A DNA stretch of 19,351 nucleotides from Ruminococcus sp. (GCA_017418765.1 JAFOMV010000002.1:1-19351); one strand, 5' to 3'. Counted from the stretch's first letter, positions 7,701-15,674 are shown. The notes: generated by a model from the sequence alone, not told the origin. Translations and numbers: made by a program.

Positions 7701-8400
7701 TCCTGCTTATCAGAGCTATACATTCATCAGATGTACGCTGAGCTTTTTCCAGTATATCAGTTACAGAAGCTTTAAGCGAAACATAGTAGACAGAATCGGT
7801 CAGGTCTTTTTCATATTCTGCGACCGCCTTGTCCAGCCAGCTTTCACGCATAGCGGCTGATGCAAGGAATCTGTCAGTTAAAGCAATGACCTCTTTAAGC
7901 CTTTTCTCGTTCTTTATGCAGAATCTGTCATACAGATATGATATCTTGTCATAATCATGCTCGCTCATTCTTTCGATAAGCACATCCATAGCCTTTGCTT
8001 TCAGAACTGCATTATCCGATTCATCCAGCACTCCGAAACCTGAAGTTATGCCCTGATCCGATATATTATCTCTTATAAGGTCAAAACAGAAAGAATTGAT
8101 AGTTGATATCTTTGCACTCTGAAGCAGTGTCTGCTGTCTCAGAAGATGGCAGTTAGAAGGGTCTTCATTTATAAGTGCTCTCAGCTTCATATCGAGTCGC
8201 TTCTTCAATTCAGAGGCGGCATCATTGGTAAATGTAACAACTACTATCCTGTCCGCACGCACCCCCGAAGACGGGTCAGCCAGAAGCTGAACGAGCCTTT
8301 CAGTCAGTACGGCAGTCTTTCCGCTTCCTGCTGCTGCGGATACAATGATCGACGAACCTCTTGCAGATATCGCATCCTGCTGCTGATCAGTCCATGCCAT
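4753..8400 (-). CDS. addA: ATP-dependent helicase/nuclease subunit AddA
   Basis: Large subunit of the AddAB helicase-nuclease, the Bacillota counterpart of RecBCD, which unwinds and resects double-strand ends for RecA-dependent repair. The 1215-residue protein has UvrD-type helicase motifs: Walker A AAAGSGKT (22-29), motif II MIDEYQD (395-401), motif III VGDVKQSIYRFR (434-445), motif IV LNRNFRSSE, motif V TLHRSKGLEF (798-807) and motif VI VGLTRAKQKLF (873-883). The C-terminal RecB-type nuclease shows GTAIHTFF (1049-1056), GIMDLV with Asp1148, and VDYKSDR with Asp1161 and Lys1163, so both activities appear intact. Of three in-frame ATGs (8421, 8409, 8400) I prefer 8400, giving MAWTDQQQ, because GGGAG (8414-8410) lies 9 bases upstream and the family normally begins with a short stretch before WTxxQ. 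The gene overlaps the end of addB by 14 bases, indicating translational coupling. Confidence 0.97.
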   Translation of the reverse strand: MAWTDQQQDAISARGSSIIVSAAAGSGKTAVLTERLVQLLADPSSGVRADRIVVVTFTNDAASELKKRLDMKLRALINEDPSNCHLLRQQTLLQSAKISTINSFCFDLIRDNISDQGITSGFGVLDESDNAVLKAKAMDVLIERMSEHDYDKISYLYDRFCIKNEKRLKEVIALTDRFLASAAMRESWLDKAVAEYEKDLTDSVYYVSLKASVTDILEKAQRTSDECIALISRIFPDISAAAAEKSAAQAEQDHDLVSDLLAILRKGRLPSEEECDNACAFGDLVRVGKTPHDKGLRELYKKKRENLKKLVQKAADSMRSVESDYIESAEVTKALADVMRKYHEILWGMKCERNSISFDDGERLALELLADVDSNGNITQSEAARKAAEHYDIIMIDEYQDSNNKQDLIFKLLSKNYRTDGEGKPLYGDNVFLVGDVKQSIYRFRLANPKNFMETLKNAEPYSEDSSAVIRSILLNRNFRSSENVIAFVNYVFSAIMTEKCGDIDYTDDEKLYYGAEYYNGISQENSRTVINFINDDPPDNEEGITDELNREAVFTAQQIAEMLRKGTEVTESNGRKRPCRPSDFCILVRNNVHINKYAEQLNKLGVSAKGSEESGYLRSREIAVLIDLLRIISNPLLDISMAAVMMSPMYMFSIQELAYIRSLDRERPLFTVLRGIADGEYDDCDDMFLRERCSDFLDSLDSFRLDSVTMTIGELISSIYDTTDFISVMQLYSDGDKKRANLRALIQYAQNYEESASLEGSGGLGGFLRHLDRVMEKGDYAQGKVSASSGDYVSILTLHRSKGLEFPFVFIAETSTKFKYDSDTAMFSSDGRAGYILYDPKIYRKYRTFQQVLLSAEEEHDTRSEEMRLFYVGLTRAKQKLFIDLKCGEKALKRVRSKMESCIVDNGRTDDMIAEADYFSDWIWAVLMQHEKFGEISQRLGISEEGDIMPEVQCSDELFECVFADNVSPLVFEDDEGDEKAEADDGIFCELEDINNDVYDRSLSETPAKLSVTEITKKLKKETDSFDFKLKRPRFISGNGKLTGAERGTAIHTFFQYCDFERASVDIESEIKSVAERGFITPAQAQSISVQKASAFFDSKLYARIKAAGSRVWRERKFMVAVADLDIDNDELAVLKKSDGMIKGIMDLVFEEDGRLVIVDYKSDRGVSEKALKERYRMQLTLYKAAAELTMNKKVKEACVYSFELEKEIVTDLT

Positions 8401-11400
8401 CTTCGTCATCTCCCTTTCCATCGTATTTCATATCAAGTATCTCCGCCGCCTCAGATACCGCTTTTTCATCAGGCAGACGGTATCGTTCCAGCTTGGTATT
8501 ATCACATATATTTATGTAATCGCAGTAAGCACACGGCAAAACTCCGCCTGTCAGCAGTGGTTCAGCCTCTACCCTGCCTCCGTATAATGATTCAGCCATA
8601 GATGTCAGCTTGCTGTATGTATACTCTTTCAGCTTTTCCATTCCCTCTCTGCTGATACAGCCTGACCTCGCATCTATATCACCGCTTTTGTTTAGTTTTA
8701 CGGGGATATACTTTCCTGTGATATTCTTTTCCATAGCACTCAGAACATCCATATCACTGAGTACCAGTCCGCTTGTTTTCAGAGATGAATCGACCGCTGA
8801 GGAGTTAAAACTATCCACTCTGTGCGGTTCAAGCTTTACCTCAGTTATCTGAAGCGGAGAGTACAGCACTCCTGCCGGCTCACAGCCTTCATAGATCCCG
8901 CCTTTGTCAGCAGAAGCAAACAGATACAGAAGCATCTGCATATTGATACCGCTTCCGAGCGTTTCTGCCGTTATGCTCTTACGGCTGCTTTTGTAGTCGA
9001 TGATCCTCACGTAGTCTTTGCCGTTGATACTGCATATATCCGCTCTGTCTACGATACCTCCGAAGCTGAGTTTTTTTCCGTCGCCGAAAGGCAGGACTAC
9101 ACTGTGAGATTCACGAAGGTCAAGCTCAAATCTGTGCGGCACGAAATCAGATACCATGAGCGATTGCTGTGTATGTACGAACACTTCGGACAATCTGTCA
9201 GTAAGCTTGCTGTAAATAAGATCAAAGCCTGCATCCTTGCCATAATCGCCTGCCAGCTTAGCGTTGCGGTATTCCTCTGCCTTTCTGCTTATCTCACGGC
9301 GTACCTCATCATAACTCATGTTTATAAAGTCTTGCTTGCTCCTTGAACTGAGCACACTGTAAAAACATTCATGGGTAAGTTCACCTGCAATACGTACATC
9401 AAGCTGTACCTTTTCACGTGGGCGCAGTCTCAGGCATTTATCGCAGAAGAATTTGAAATGACACAGGTCATATTCCTCAAGCCCTGTTGATGACAGCTTT
9501 AGAGGTGAGAAGCTTTGCAGCTTTTCCATAATGTCACTGCTTATCAGATACTCCTGCTCATTTGCCGATCTGCTCAGAACATATGCAAGTCTCCGCTTAT
9601 AGTCGGGACGGCTCATAAGAAGCTTTTCAACAGAAGCCGCTGAGACATCATTGCTTTTCCTTTTCTGCATATAATGATAAAACGCCGAATGAAGCGTGAC
9701 AGCATAATAATGTACCGGTATATCATCCTCAGTAAGCCGAATATTCTCATCTCCGAACATCCTGATGATATTATCAACTGCCTGTGCAGGGTACTTTGCC
9801 TGTCCCGAAAGGTCTGACAGAGGATAGCTGATATACAGCTTATCCGACGGTGACGAGACTGATTTGTACACGACAAGTCTCTCTGCTGCTATAAGATCGG
9901 CAACAGGAGTTGAAACAAGCAGGTCTTTTTCCGCAAGCTTTTGTCTGTCAGGCTCTGAGAACAATCCGTGTACCGTTACCTGATTCGGAAAATCACCGTC
10001 ATTTGCACCCATTATGAATACAGCCTTGGGAGAATTGAGCCTTGCAATACGTGATGATGCAGTCATTACAGCATCAAGAGTCTGCGGAGGAACAGAATAG
10101 TTTATCCTGCCTATCATGGATTTCATCATGCGTGCGATCTCACTGAAAGACATTTCCTTATCGGAAAGAGTTTCACATATACTGTCAAGGATATCGATAA
10201 GGCATCCCCACAGACGTTTTATCTCAGCCGCTTCGTAGTCACGGTCATTTTTTATAAGTGTACTCATCATGCGTCCGACGTTATTTTCTATCCCATTCTG
10301 CACAAGATGGTCATATAAAAGTGAGCATATCTTTTCTGCGCTCTTTTTTCCGTAAAGCTTCTTTTTCAGCTTCAAAACAGGAACTATCACATTTCTGCGT
10401 ATGCTTTCAAGCTTTTCGGAGGCGTTATCGGGAGCAGAAAACTCATCCTCCCACATATCACCGTCTACGCCCCATTTGTAGCAGTAATTTTCAAGTGACG
10501 CTATATCGGTAAGTTCAACATCTGTAAGACCGCTTTTCAGCATACGGAATATAAGTTCACTTCTGAAACTTTTTGCGGAAAGCAGATCGATAAGAGAAGA
10601 AAAATAGACCATTACAGCAGTATGAGTAACAGGCTTTTCAATACTGAGAAAATACGGGATATCGTAACGCCTGAACGCAGCTTTCAGCAGTCCGGAATAT
10701 GCCGCAATATTATTTGATATAACAGCTATGTCCCTGTATCTCAGCTTTTTGTTATCATGTATCAGCCTTTTTATTGTGGCACATACATACTCCGCTTCGC
10801 TGTACATATCCCTTGCTTCAAATATGCGTATATTGTCGGGAGAGGGAGCTTCTGACGGAGAATACGGCAAATTCCGCAGAATATGCGAACTCAGATAGCG
10901 CAGGTCAGGTGAATTGAACCTAAAGCTATCTTTACACTCTGTTATCCTGTATTCCTTATGGAATTCAGCACATATATCCTTTATCCTGTCACAGGTCTTG
11001 TTGACAGTCTCAAAAAGAGTAAATTCTCCTGCATTGACATCATCCGTCCTGAGAGTGATACACACATTTTCCGCTGAACCTATCATAACACGAAGCATTG
11101 ATATCTGATCGGCAGTAAAGCTTTCAAATTCATCGATATACACACTTCTGCCATGAAAATATCCGTGAAGCGATGCAAGCTTTGCGGCTTCATTGATATT
11201 TTCTATGCTGTCTTTGAATCCGTATTCGTTCATAAGCCGCTGATACTCTGTATATATCATTGCAATATCGGAAGTCTTATACCTTAAACGGTCATCGAAA
11301 AGCAGTGACCTTTCCATGATCTCCTCAGGGGTAAGACCTGCACGCTTCATCTCTCCGATAAGTTTCAGGATATCCTCGGCAAGACCGTTATGGGATATCC

Positions 11401-11725
11401 TGAAAGCTTTCAGTCCGCCGGGCATATTCTCCACATTCGTCATAGCCTGATAAATGAGTATCATCTTTGCCATGTCATCGGCATATTCACCGTTTCGTGA
11501 GGGATCGCCGTAAAGCTGAAAAAGCTGACGTGCAAGGCTTGTGAAGCTAAGAGAAAAAAGCTCATTGAATTTTTCTGCACCGAGATAGCCGTACAGTTTC
11601 TTATCAAAATCGTGCGAAAACTGTTCCGGGACTATGATACACTTAGGAAGAACATCCTGCTTTATCTTACTGAACATAAGGGTGGTTTTTCCGCTTCCTG
11701 CCTGTCCTGTAATAAGTTCTGTCAT
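8387..11725 (-). CDS. addB: ATP-dependent nuclease subunit AddB
   Basis: Second subunit of AddAB, with an inactive helicase scaffold and a nuclease that cuts the opposite strand. The 1112-residue protein begins MTELITGQAGSGKTTLM, with Walker A GQAGSGKTT at about 7-15. The C-terminal nuclease has His785 (GELTHECF) and IDYKSSRK with Asp910 and Lys912. The four cysteines of the AddB iron-sulphur cluster are recognisable: Cys755 (DLCHFKFF), then C-x2-C-x5-C at Cys1065, Cys1068 and Cys1074 (PCAYCDYINIC). A GTG at 11734 would add three residues, but the AAAGGTGAT ribosome binding site (about 11743-11735) ends right at that GTG and suits the ATG at 11725. The order addB-addA with overlapping ends is the usual one. 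No clear promoter is visible in the 87-base gap upstream; some transcription may read through from the GH25 gene. Confidence 0.96.
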   Translation of the reverse strand: MTELITGQAGSGKTTLMFSKIKQDVLPKCIIVPEQFSHDFDKKLYGYLGAEKFNELFSLSFTSLARQLFQLYGDPSRNGEYADDMAKMILIYQAMTNVENMPGGLKAFRISHNGLAEDILKLIGEMKRAGLTPEEIMERSLLFDDRLRYKTSDIAMIYTEYQRLMNEYGFKDSIENINEAAKLASLHGYFHGRSVYIDEFESFTADQISMLRVMIGSAENVCITLRTDDVNAGEFTLFETVNKTCDRIKDICAEFHKEYRITECKDSFRFNSPDLRYLSSHILRNLPYSPSEAPSPDNIRIFEARDMYSEAEYVCATIKRLIHDNKKLRYRDIAVISNNIAAYSGLLKAAFRRYDIPYFLSIEKPVTHTAVMVYFSSLIDLLSAKSFRSELIFRMLKSGLTDVELTDIASLENYCYKWGVDGDMWEDEFSAPDNASEKLESIRRNVIVPVLKLKKKLYGKKSAEKICSLLYDHLVQNGIENNVGRMMSTLIKNDRDYEAAEIKRLWGCLIDILDSICETLSDKEMSFSEIARMMKSMIGRINYSVPPQTLDAVMTASSRIARLNSPKAVFIMGANDGDFPNQVTVHGLFSEPDRQKLAEKDLLVSTPVADLIAAERLVVYKSVSSPSDKLYISYPLSDLSGQAKYPAQAVDNIIRMFGDENIRLTEDDIPVHYYAVTLHSAFYHYMQKRKSNDVSAASVEKLLMSRPDYKRRLAYVLSRSANEQEYLISSDIMEKLQSFSPLKLSSTGLEEYDLCHFKFFCDKCLRLRPREKVQLDVRIAGELTHECFYSVLSSRSKQDFINMSYDEVRREISRKAEEYRNAKLAGDYGKDAGFDLIYSKLTDRLSEVFVHTQQSLMVSDFVPHRFELDLRESHSVVLPFGDGKKLSFGGIVDRADICSINGKDYVRIIDYKSSRKSITAETLGSGINMQMLLYLFASADKGGIYEGCEPAGVLYSPLQITEVKLEPHRVDSFNSSAVDSSLKTSGLVLSDMDVLSAMEKNITGKYIPVKLNKSGDIDARSGCISREGMEKLKEYTYSKLTSMAESLYGGRVEAEPLLTGGVLPCAYCDYINICDNTKLERYRLPDEKAVSEAAEILDMKYDGKGDDEDGMD

Positions 11726-11763
11726 ATAATGCACATCACCTTTCCTGAATGATCCTGTTCATC

Positions 11764-11802
11764 AATAAAATATGCATACCGTCATCACAACGGTATGCAT
11801 AT
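11764..11802 (-). terminator. Hairpin terminator after the GH25 gene
   Basis: ATATGCATACCGT (11770-11782) and ACGGTATGCATAT (11790-11802) form a perfect 13-bp stem with a 7-base loop, 10 bases after the GH25 stop. On the minus strand it is followed by TTTTATT, a short T-run, so termination may be partial. Because addB starts only 45 bases further on without an obvious promoter, the hairpin could also act as an attenuator controlling read-through into addBA. Confidence 0.65.
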
Positions 11803-11812
11803 AGGATCATTA

Positions 11813-13477
11813 TCAATATCCGTTTAAATGAACACTTTTGATTATCGAAGGATAATCAATGTAGAGGTAATCACGGTCAACATCACCGTTTATTCCGTTT
11901 ACAGAACCCGTACTGGTATACTGCCACATTCCGTATGTTCTGTTGAAGCTTGGACGGTTAACATTGTAATGCGCTACCCATACAGTATACTTTTTGAATA
12001 TGGAAGAATCCAGCTTTGTATTAAGGAAGTTAGTGTAGCTTGTAATGCCTACGAAATAACCTTCCTTTTCAATTTCCGAACAAAACGCATCTGTTATGGC
12101 TGTGACTTCAGCTGTACTGAGTTTAGCTATCACAGCATCCTCAACATCGAAATAGACAGGATATTCAAGCTTGTATCCCTTTATTATCTCAAGACAGGTC
12201 CTTGCTTCCTGCTTTGCGGCTTCCGGAGTAGTGGCGTAACTATACCAGTAAACTCCCCTGCCCAGGCCTGCTGCTTCAGCAGCCCTCATATTCTCATCAA
12301 AGTTTTTGTCCTTCTGTGAAAGCAGCCTGCCATAGCCTGCACGTATGATGGCATAATCAACTCCAGCAGCCCTGACCTTAGACCAGTCTATACTTTTCTG
12401 CCATTCCGAAACATCTATGCCATTAGCTATACCCTCGTTTATTTTGATCTGAGGGTAATTCGGTTCGCTGCTGGTACCCGGATATTTCTCAGGATCATAG
12501 GTCTTAGGCGATACTACAAAAGGATAATTGACATAAGCATGGTTAAGGTCAACGTCACCGTCTATGCCGTCAACTCTGCCATTGTCGCTGTACTGCCACA
12601 TACCGTAATCGGAATTATAGTTAGGTACATCCACATGGAAATTAGCTACCCAGATATCGTATTTATCCAGTAATGATGAGTATACCTTAGTATTGAGAAA
12701 ATTCACATAGCTGTAAAGTCCGACATGATAGCCCTTGCTCTCGATGTAGTTACAGAATGTCTCGATTATAGCCGATACTTCTGCAACTGAGAGCTTATTC
12801 TGACAGGCATCCTCTATATCGAAATAAACAGGGTATGTAAAATCATAATTCTTTATGACCTCATAGCATACCTCTGCCTCCTGCTGAGCAGCCTCAACAG
12901 TAGTGGCATAGCTGTACCAATAGGTACCTGTATCTATTCCGAGAGACTGTGCCTGTTCCACATTTTTTTCAAAATATGGGTCTTTCTGAGAAATGAGCCT
13001 GCCGTAGCCTGCTCTAATTATAGCAAAATCGACACCTGCATTTTTGACCTTCTGCCAGTCGATATCATGCTGCCATTCGGAAACATCGATACCATCAGCT
13101 CTGCGATAGAGATTTTCTGAGTTTTTGAGTCTTTCAAGATATCCCTGATGTGCGCTGTAGATAGCAAATACATTGAACGGTGATTCAGCAGCAGCCTCTG
13201 CAAAAGCCCTTACTGCATCTATAGCAGCAGCAGTAGTGCTTTCCGCCTCTGTTTCCGGAACCTGTGTGACAGCGTCTTCAGCCTCAGCTTCTGTTGCAGA
13301 AACAGTTGCTTTTTCAAATTCTTCTTTACTTTCCGTTTCTTCTGTGATATCATATATATCAGAAGATGCTGTTTCAGTTACTATCTCATCCTCGGCAAAA
13401 GAACCGTAAGGGACGATAGCCGAAGGAATAAAAGCAAATGACAGCGCAGCGGAAAGCAGACGATGTGAAAGCTTCAT
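11813..13477 (-). CDS. Secreted protein with two tandem GH25 muramidase (lysozyme) domains
   Basis: A 554-residue exported peptidoglycan hydrolase cutting the MurNAc-GlcNAc backbone. A signal peptide (about 1-28) precedes a Glu/Thr/Ala-rich linker (30-98). Two GH25 domains follow, at about 127-318 and 351-545, joined by a 30-residue linker containing KYPGTSSEPNYP. Each repeat has the family landmarks: GIDVSEWQ (Asp131, Asp355), the catalytic DxE in YFDIEDA (Asp220, Glu222) and YFDVEDA (Asp444, Glu446), GMWQY, and a C-terminal GDVD. Both halves therefore look active and arose by internal duplication. No separate wall-binding module (LysM, SH3, CW_7) is seen. AAAGGAG (13495-13489) lies 11 bases before the ATG. 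It is a single-gene unit with its own promoter and terminator, divergent from the pseudouridine synthase gene. Roles in cell separation, wall turnover or attack on competitors are all possible. Confidence 0.94.
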   Translation of the reverse strand: MKLSHRLLSAALSFAFIPSAIVPYGSFAEDEIVTETASSDIYDITEETESKEEFEKATVSATEAEAEDAVTQVPETEAESTTAAAIDAVRAFAEAAAESPFNVFAIYSAHQGYLERLKNSENLYRRADGIDVSEWQHDIDWQKVKNAGVDFAIIRAGYGRLISQKDPYFEKNVEQAQSLGIDTGTYWYSYATTVEAAQQEAEVCYEVIKNYDFTYPVYFDIEDACQNKLSVAEVSAIIETFCNYIESKGYHVGLYSYVNFLNTKVYSSLLDKYDIWVANFHVDVPNYNSDYGMWQYSDNGRVDGIDGDVDLNHAYVNYPFVVSPKTYDPEKYPGTSSEPNYPQIKINEGIANGIDVSEWQKSIDWSKVRAAGVDYAIIRAGYGRLLSQKDKNFDENMRAAEAAGLGRGVYWYSYATTPEAAKQEARTCLEIIKGYKLEYPVYFDVEDAVIAKLSTAEVTAITDAFCSEIEKEGYFVGITSYTNFLNTKLDSSIFKKYTVWVAHYNVNRPSFNRTYGMWQYTSTGSVNGINGDVDRDYLYIDYPSIIKSVHLNGY

Positions 13478-13503
13478 CGCTAATCATACTCCTTTCATAT
13501 GCA

Positions 13504-13538
13504 CTGTAAACAAGTTGTATTACAGAACTAATTTAGTT
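13504..13538 (-). promoter_or_regulatory. Leader hairpin and start-site palindrome of the GH25 gene
   Basis: AACTAATTTAGTT (13526-13538) is a perfect palindrome (6+1+6) sitting at the expected transcription start. Downstream in the leader, CTGTAA and TTACAG (13504-13509 and 13520-13525) can form a hairpin just before the ribosome binding site. A wider pair, GCACTGTA (13501-13508) and TACAGTGC (13573-13580), brackets the whole promoter. The first looks like an operator and the second like an RNA structure; neither is assigned to a known regulator. Confidence 0.4.
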
Positions 13539-13539
13539 A

Positions 13540-13568
13540 ATTATAACATATGAAGCGTCAAATTTCAA
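13540..13568 (-). promoter_or_regulatory. Promoter of the GH25 gene
   Basis: On the minus strand TTGAAA (13568-13563) is followed after 17 bases by a perfect TATAAT (13545-13540). Transcription would start near 13533, giving a leader of about 55 bases. Confidence 0.8.
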
Positions 13569-13680
13569 CACATACAGTGCAAAAATCACATTCCTCACAT
13601 ATTCTTTGTTTATATTGCACTTAATGTCTTTTTGATTTTTGTAAGCATTTTCTAAAAACACTAAAACTGAGGTTAAAAAA

Positions 13681-14634
13681 ATGATCAGATTTGTAATAAA
13701 TGACAATGACAGTGAACAGCGTGTAGATAAATTCATCTCGAAAGCTCTCCCAGACCTGCCAAAAAGCATGATGTACAGGCTTATCCGAAAAAAGGATATC
13801 AAAGTCAACGGGAAACGCTGTGAAATATCTACCAGACTCATGGCAGGCGATATAGTAACGGTATACGTAAAAGAGGAGCTCTCAGGCACAAAGTCCCATG
13901 ATATGAGCTTTCTGAAAGCTAAAAATGAACTTGATACTGTATATGAGGATGATAACATAATTATCGTCAATAAACCTACGGGACTTGATTCACACAGTAA
14001 CGGCGAAAACAGCGAAGATACACTTATTGACCGCATAAAGCTTTATCTGTACAATAAAAAGGAGTATCAGCCGGAACTTGAAAGTTCATTTGCTCCTGCT
14101 CTTTGCAGCCGTCTTGACCGTAACACAAGCGGACTTGTTACAGCTGTTAAAAACGCAGCAGCCCTGAGAGAGATCAATTCAGCTATCCGTGACGGGCATA
14201 TCCATAAGATATACCTGTGCATAACCGTTTCACCTACCCCGAAAAAAAATGACGTTATCTCAGCCTATCATAAAAAAGAGGATCAGCGGAATATCGTAAG
14301 GATATCCGATGATCCCATTGATGGCTATAAACCTATCAAAACAGGCTATGAGACACTTAAAGTCAAAAACGGACTTTCACTTGTGAAGATCACACTATAC
14401 ACAGGCCGCACACATCAGATACGTGCTCATCTTGCACACATCGGCGCACCGCTTCTTGGCGACGGCAAGTACGGAGACATTAATAAGAATAAGCGATACG
14501 GCGTATTCTATCAGGCTCTCTGTGCCTACGGTCTTGAATTTGCACTTCCTGAGGATTCCGCATTTGCCTACCTCAATAAACTTGATTTTCACGCACCTGA
14601 GCCAGAATTTGCTAAAAAGTATTTCAGTGAATGA
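13681..14634 (+). CDS. RluA-family RNA pseudouridine synthase (RluD/YlyB type)
   Basis: A 317-residue cytoplasmic enzyme that isomerises uridine to pseudouridine in structured RNA, probably 23S rRNA. Residues about 12-62 form an S4 RNA-binding domain (RVDKFISKALPDLPKS, then DIKVNG). The catalytic domain follows, with YEDDNIIIVNKPTGL (88-102), the catalytic loop CSRLDRNTSGLV (142-153, nucleophile Asp146), and TLYTGRTHQIRAHLAHIG then PLLGDGKYG towards the C-terminus. The loop has Ser143 where many relatives have His (HRLD), a known variation in this large family that should not abolish activity. The exact target site cannot be read from sequence, so no gene symbol is given. GAGG (13669-13672), 8 bases before the ATG, supports the start. 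The gene is divergent from the GH25 gene across 203 bases; I see only weak promoter candidates for it there. Confidence 0.93.
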   Translation: MIRFVINDNDSEQRVDKFISKALPDLPKSMMYRLIRKKDIKVNGKRCEISTRLMAGDIVTVYVKEELSGTKSHDMSFLKAKNELDTVYEDDNIIIVNKPTGLDSHSNGENSEDTLIDRIKLYLYNKKEYQPELESSFAPALCSRLDRNTSGLVTAVKNAAALREINSAIRDGHIHKIYLCITVSPTPKKNDVISAYHKKEDQRNIVRISDDPIDGYKPIKTGYETLKVKNGLSLVKITLYTGRTHQIRAHLAHIGAPLLGDGKYGDINKNKRYGVFYQALCAYGLEFALPEDSAFAYLNKLDFHAPEPEFAKKYFSE

Positions 14635-14636
14635 TG

Positions 14637-15488
14637 TCAGTTTGGCTGTCCAACACGATGACGCAGGTTTTCCTCTTTCAGTTCCCTGCCCTCGGCAATG
14701 AGCTTTCTCATAGCGGCATTATCACTGTTTTTCAAGGCATCATTGTACTTGTTAAGATTTTGTATAAGCATATCAAGCTCATACATAAGATGACGGCGGT
14801 TCTGCATAAACAGGTCTGTCCACATATCCTCATTCATGGTGGCGATTCGGGTCATATCCTGAAAGCTTCCTCCGCTGAAACCACATTCAAGCCCAAGCTC
14901 AGGGCTTTTTACATAGGCGCTTGAAACGATATGGGCAAGCTGTGATGTATAGGCTATCATCTTGTCATGGTTCTCAGGACTTGTGACAACTATCTTGCCT
15001 GCACCTATTTCCTTAGCAAGCTCTCTAAGAAGGTTAATATCATTTTCCTCGCTGTCGTCAAATGGAGCGATTATAAAGTTCGCCTTAACGAACAAGTCAG
15101 CAGTACTGTTGTAGTATCCGCCGAATTCCTTTCCCGCCATAGGGTGGATACCTACATATCTCAAACCGTTTTCCTCAGCTATTTTTTTCATACGAACTGA
15201 AAAATCGCCTTTTATTCCGCATACATCCGTAATGAGAGTTCCCTTTGTAAATCTATCTGCGTTATCACGCAAAAACTGCTCTGCGGCTTTGGGGAAAAGC
15301 GCAATGATGACCAGATCGTATCCGCTGTAATTCCCGTCGAAAGCTTTATCTATCGCTACATCTCTCAGGGCAGCAAATTCGATATCGTGATTGCGGTCAC
15401 ATCCTGTAACTGTGTGGTACGTATATTTTTTCATAGCCTTACAAAGTGAACCTCCTATAAGGCCGAGACCTATTGTTAATATATTCAT
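14637..15488 (-). CDS. tyrA: Prephenate dehydrogenase (tyrosine biosynthesis)
   Basis: A 283-residue cytoplasmic enzyme converting prephenate to 4-hydroxyphenylpyruvate with NAD, on the route to tyrosine. The N-terminal Rossmann domain has GLGLIGGS (7-14), and the substrate-binding motif HPMAGKEFGG (115-124) follows. The all-helical C-terminal half includes HDKMIAYTSQLAH and GGSFQDMTRIA, both typical of TyrA. It lacks the C-terminal ACT domain found in longer relatives such as the Bacillus enzyme, so feedback regulation by tyrosine through that domain is not expected. The start at 15488 is followed immediately by the Rossmann motif and preceded by AAAGG about 10 bases upstream. It has its own consensus promoter and no aro genes next to it. 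Its stop codon is 2 bases from that of the convergent pseudouridine synthase gene, with no terminator between. Confidence 0.95.
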   Translation of the reverse strand: MNILTIGLGLIGGSLCKAMKKYTYHTVTGCDRNHDIEFAALRDVAIDKAFDGNYSGYDLVIIALFPKAAEQFLRDNADRFTKGTLITDVCGIKGDFSVRMKKIAEENGLRYVGIHPMAGKEFGGYYNSTADLFVKANFIIAPFDDSEENDINLLRELAKEIGAGKIVVTSPENHDKMIAYTSQLAHIVSSAYVKSPELGLECGFSGGSFQDMTRIATMNEDMWTDLFMQNRRHLMYELDMLIQNLNKYNDALKNSDNAAMRKLIAEGRELKEENLRHRVGQPN

Positions 15489-15524
15489 TAAAACCAGACC
15501 TTTCAGTTTTTATTCATCATTTAA

Positions 15525-15553
15525 AGTATATCGCTTTAAACAGCAAAAGTCAA
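15525..15553 (-). promoter_or_regulatory. Promoter of tyrA
   Basis: On the minus strand TTGACT (15553-15548) and TATACT (15530-15525) are separated by 17 bases. The start would be near 15518, about 30 bases before the ATG, leaving no room for a T-box or riboswitch. The -35 region and the bases just downstream resemble those of the carboxypeptidase-operon promoter. Confidence 0.8.
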
Positions 15554-15646
15554 TACCTGTGCTTTATATTTTATATTTAATATATTCTCCTCCACAAACG
15601 CAGCAAAACGATATCATTTTTTAACGCCAAGGCATATATTAATACA

Positions 15647-15674
15647 ACACCGCTGGATATTCCGACAGCGGTGT
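15647..15674. promoter_or_regulatory. Hairpin upstream of the amidase gene
   Basis: ACACCGCTG (15647-15655) and CAGCGGTGT (15666-15674) form a perfect 9-bp stem with a 10-base loop, ending about 16 bases before the amidase ribosome binding site. On the plus strand it could be a leader structure; no T-run follows on either strand. I could not identify a convincing amidase promoter between it and tyrA. Confidence 0.45.

Noticed and set aside
8822..9346. Plus-strand open frame of 174 codons opposite addB
   Set aside because: Lies wholly inside the addB nuclease domain, has no recognisable domain and no good ribosome binding site.
13533..14036. Minus-strand open frame of 167 codons overlapping the start of the pseudouridine synthase gene
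   Set aside because: Antisense to a clear S4-RluA coding region; the hydrophobic, Ser-rich translation is what the reverse of such codons gives.
15489..15524. T-box or tyrosine riboswitch before tyrA
   Set aside because: The consensus promoter leaves a leader of only about 30 bases, far too short for such an element.
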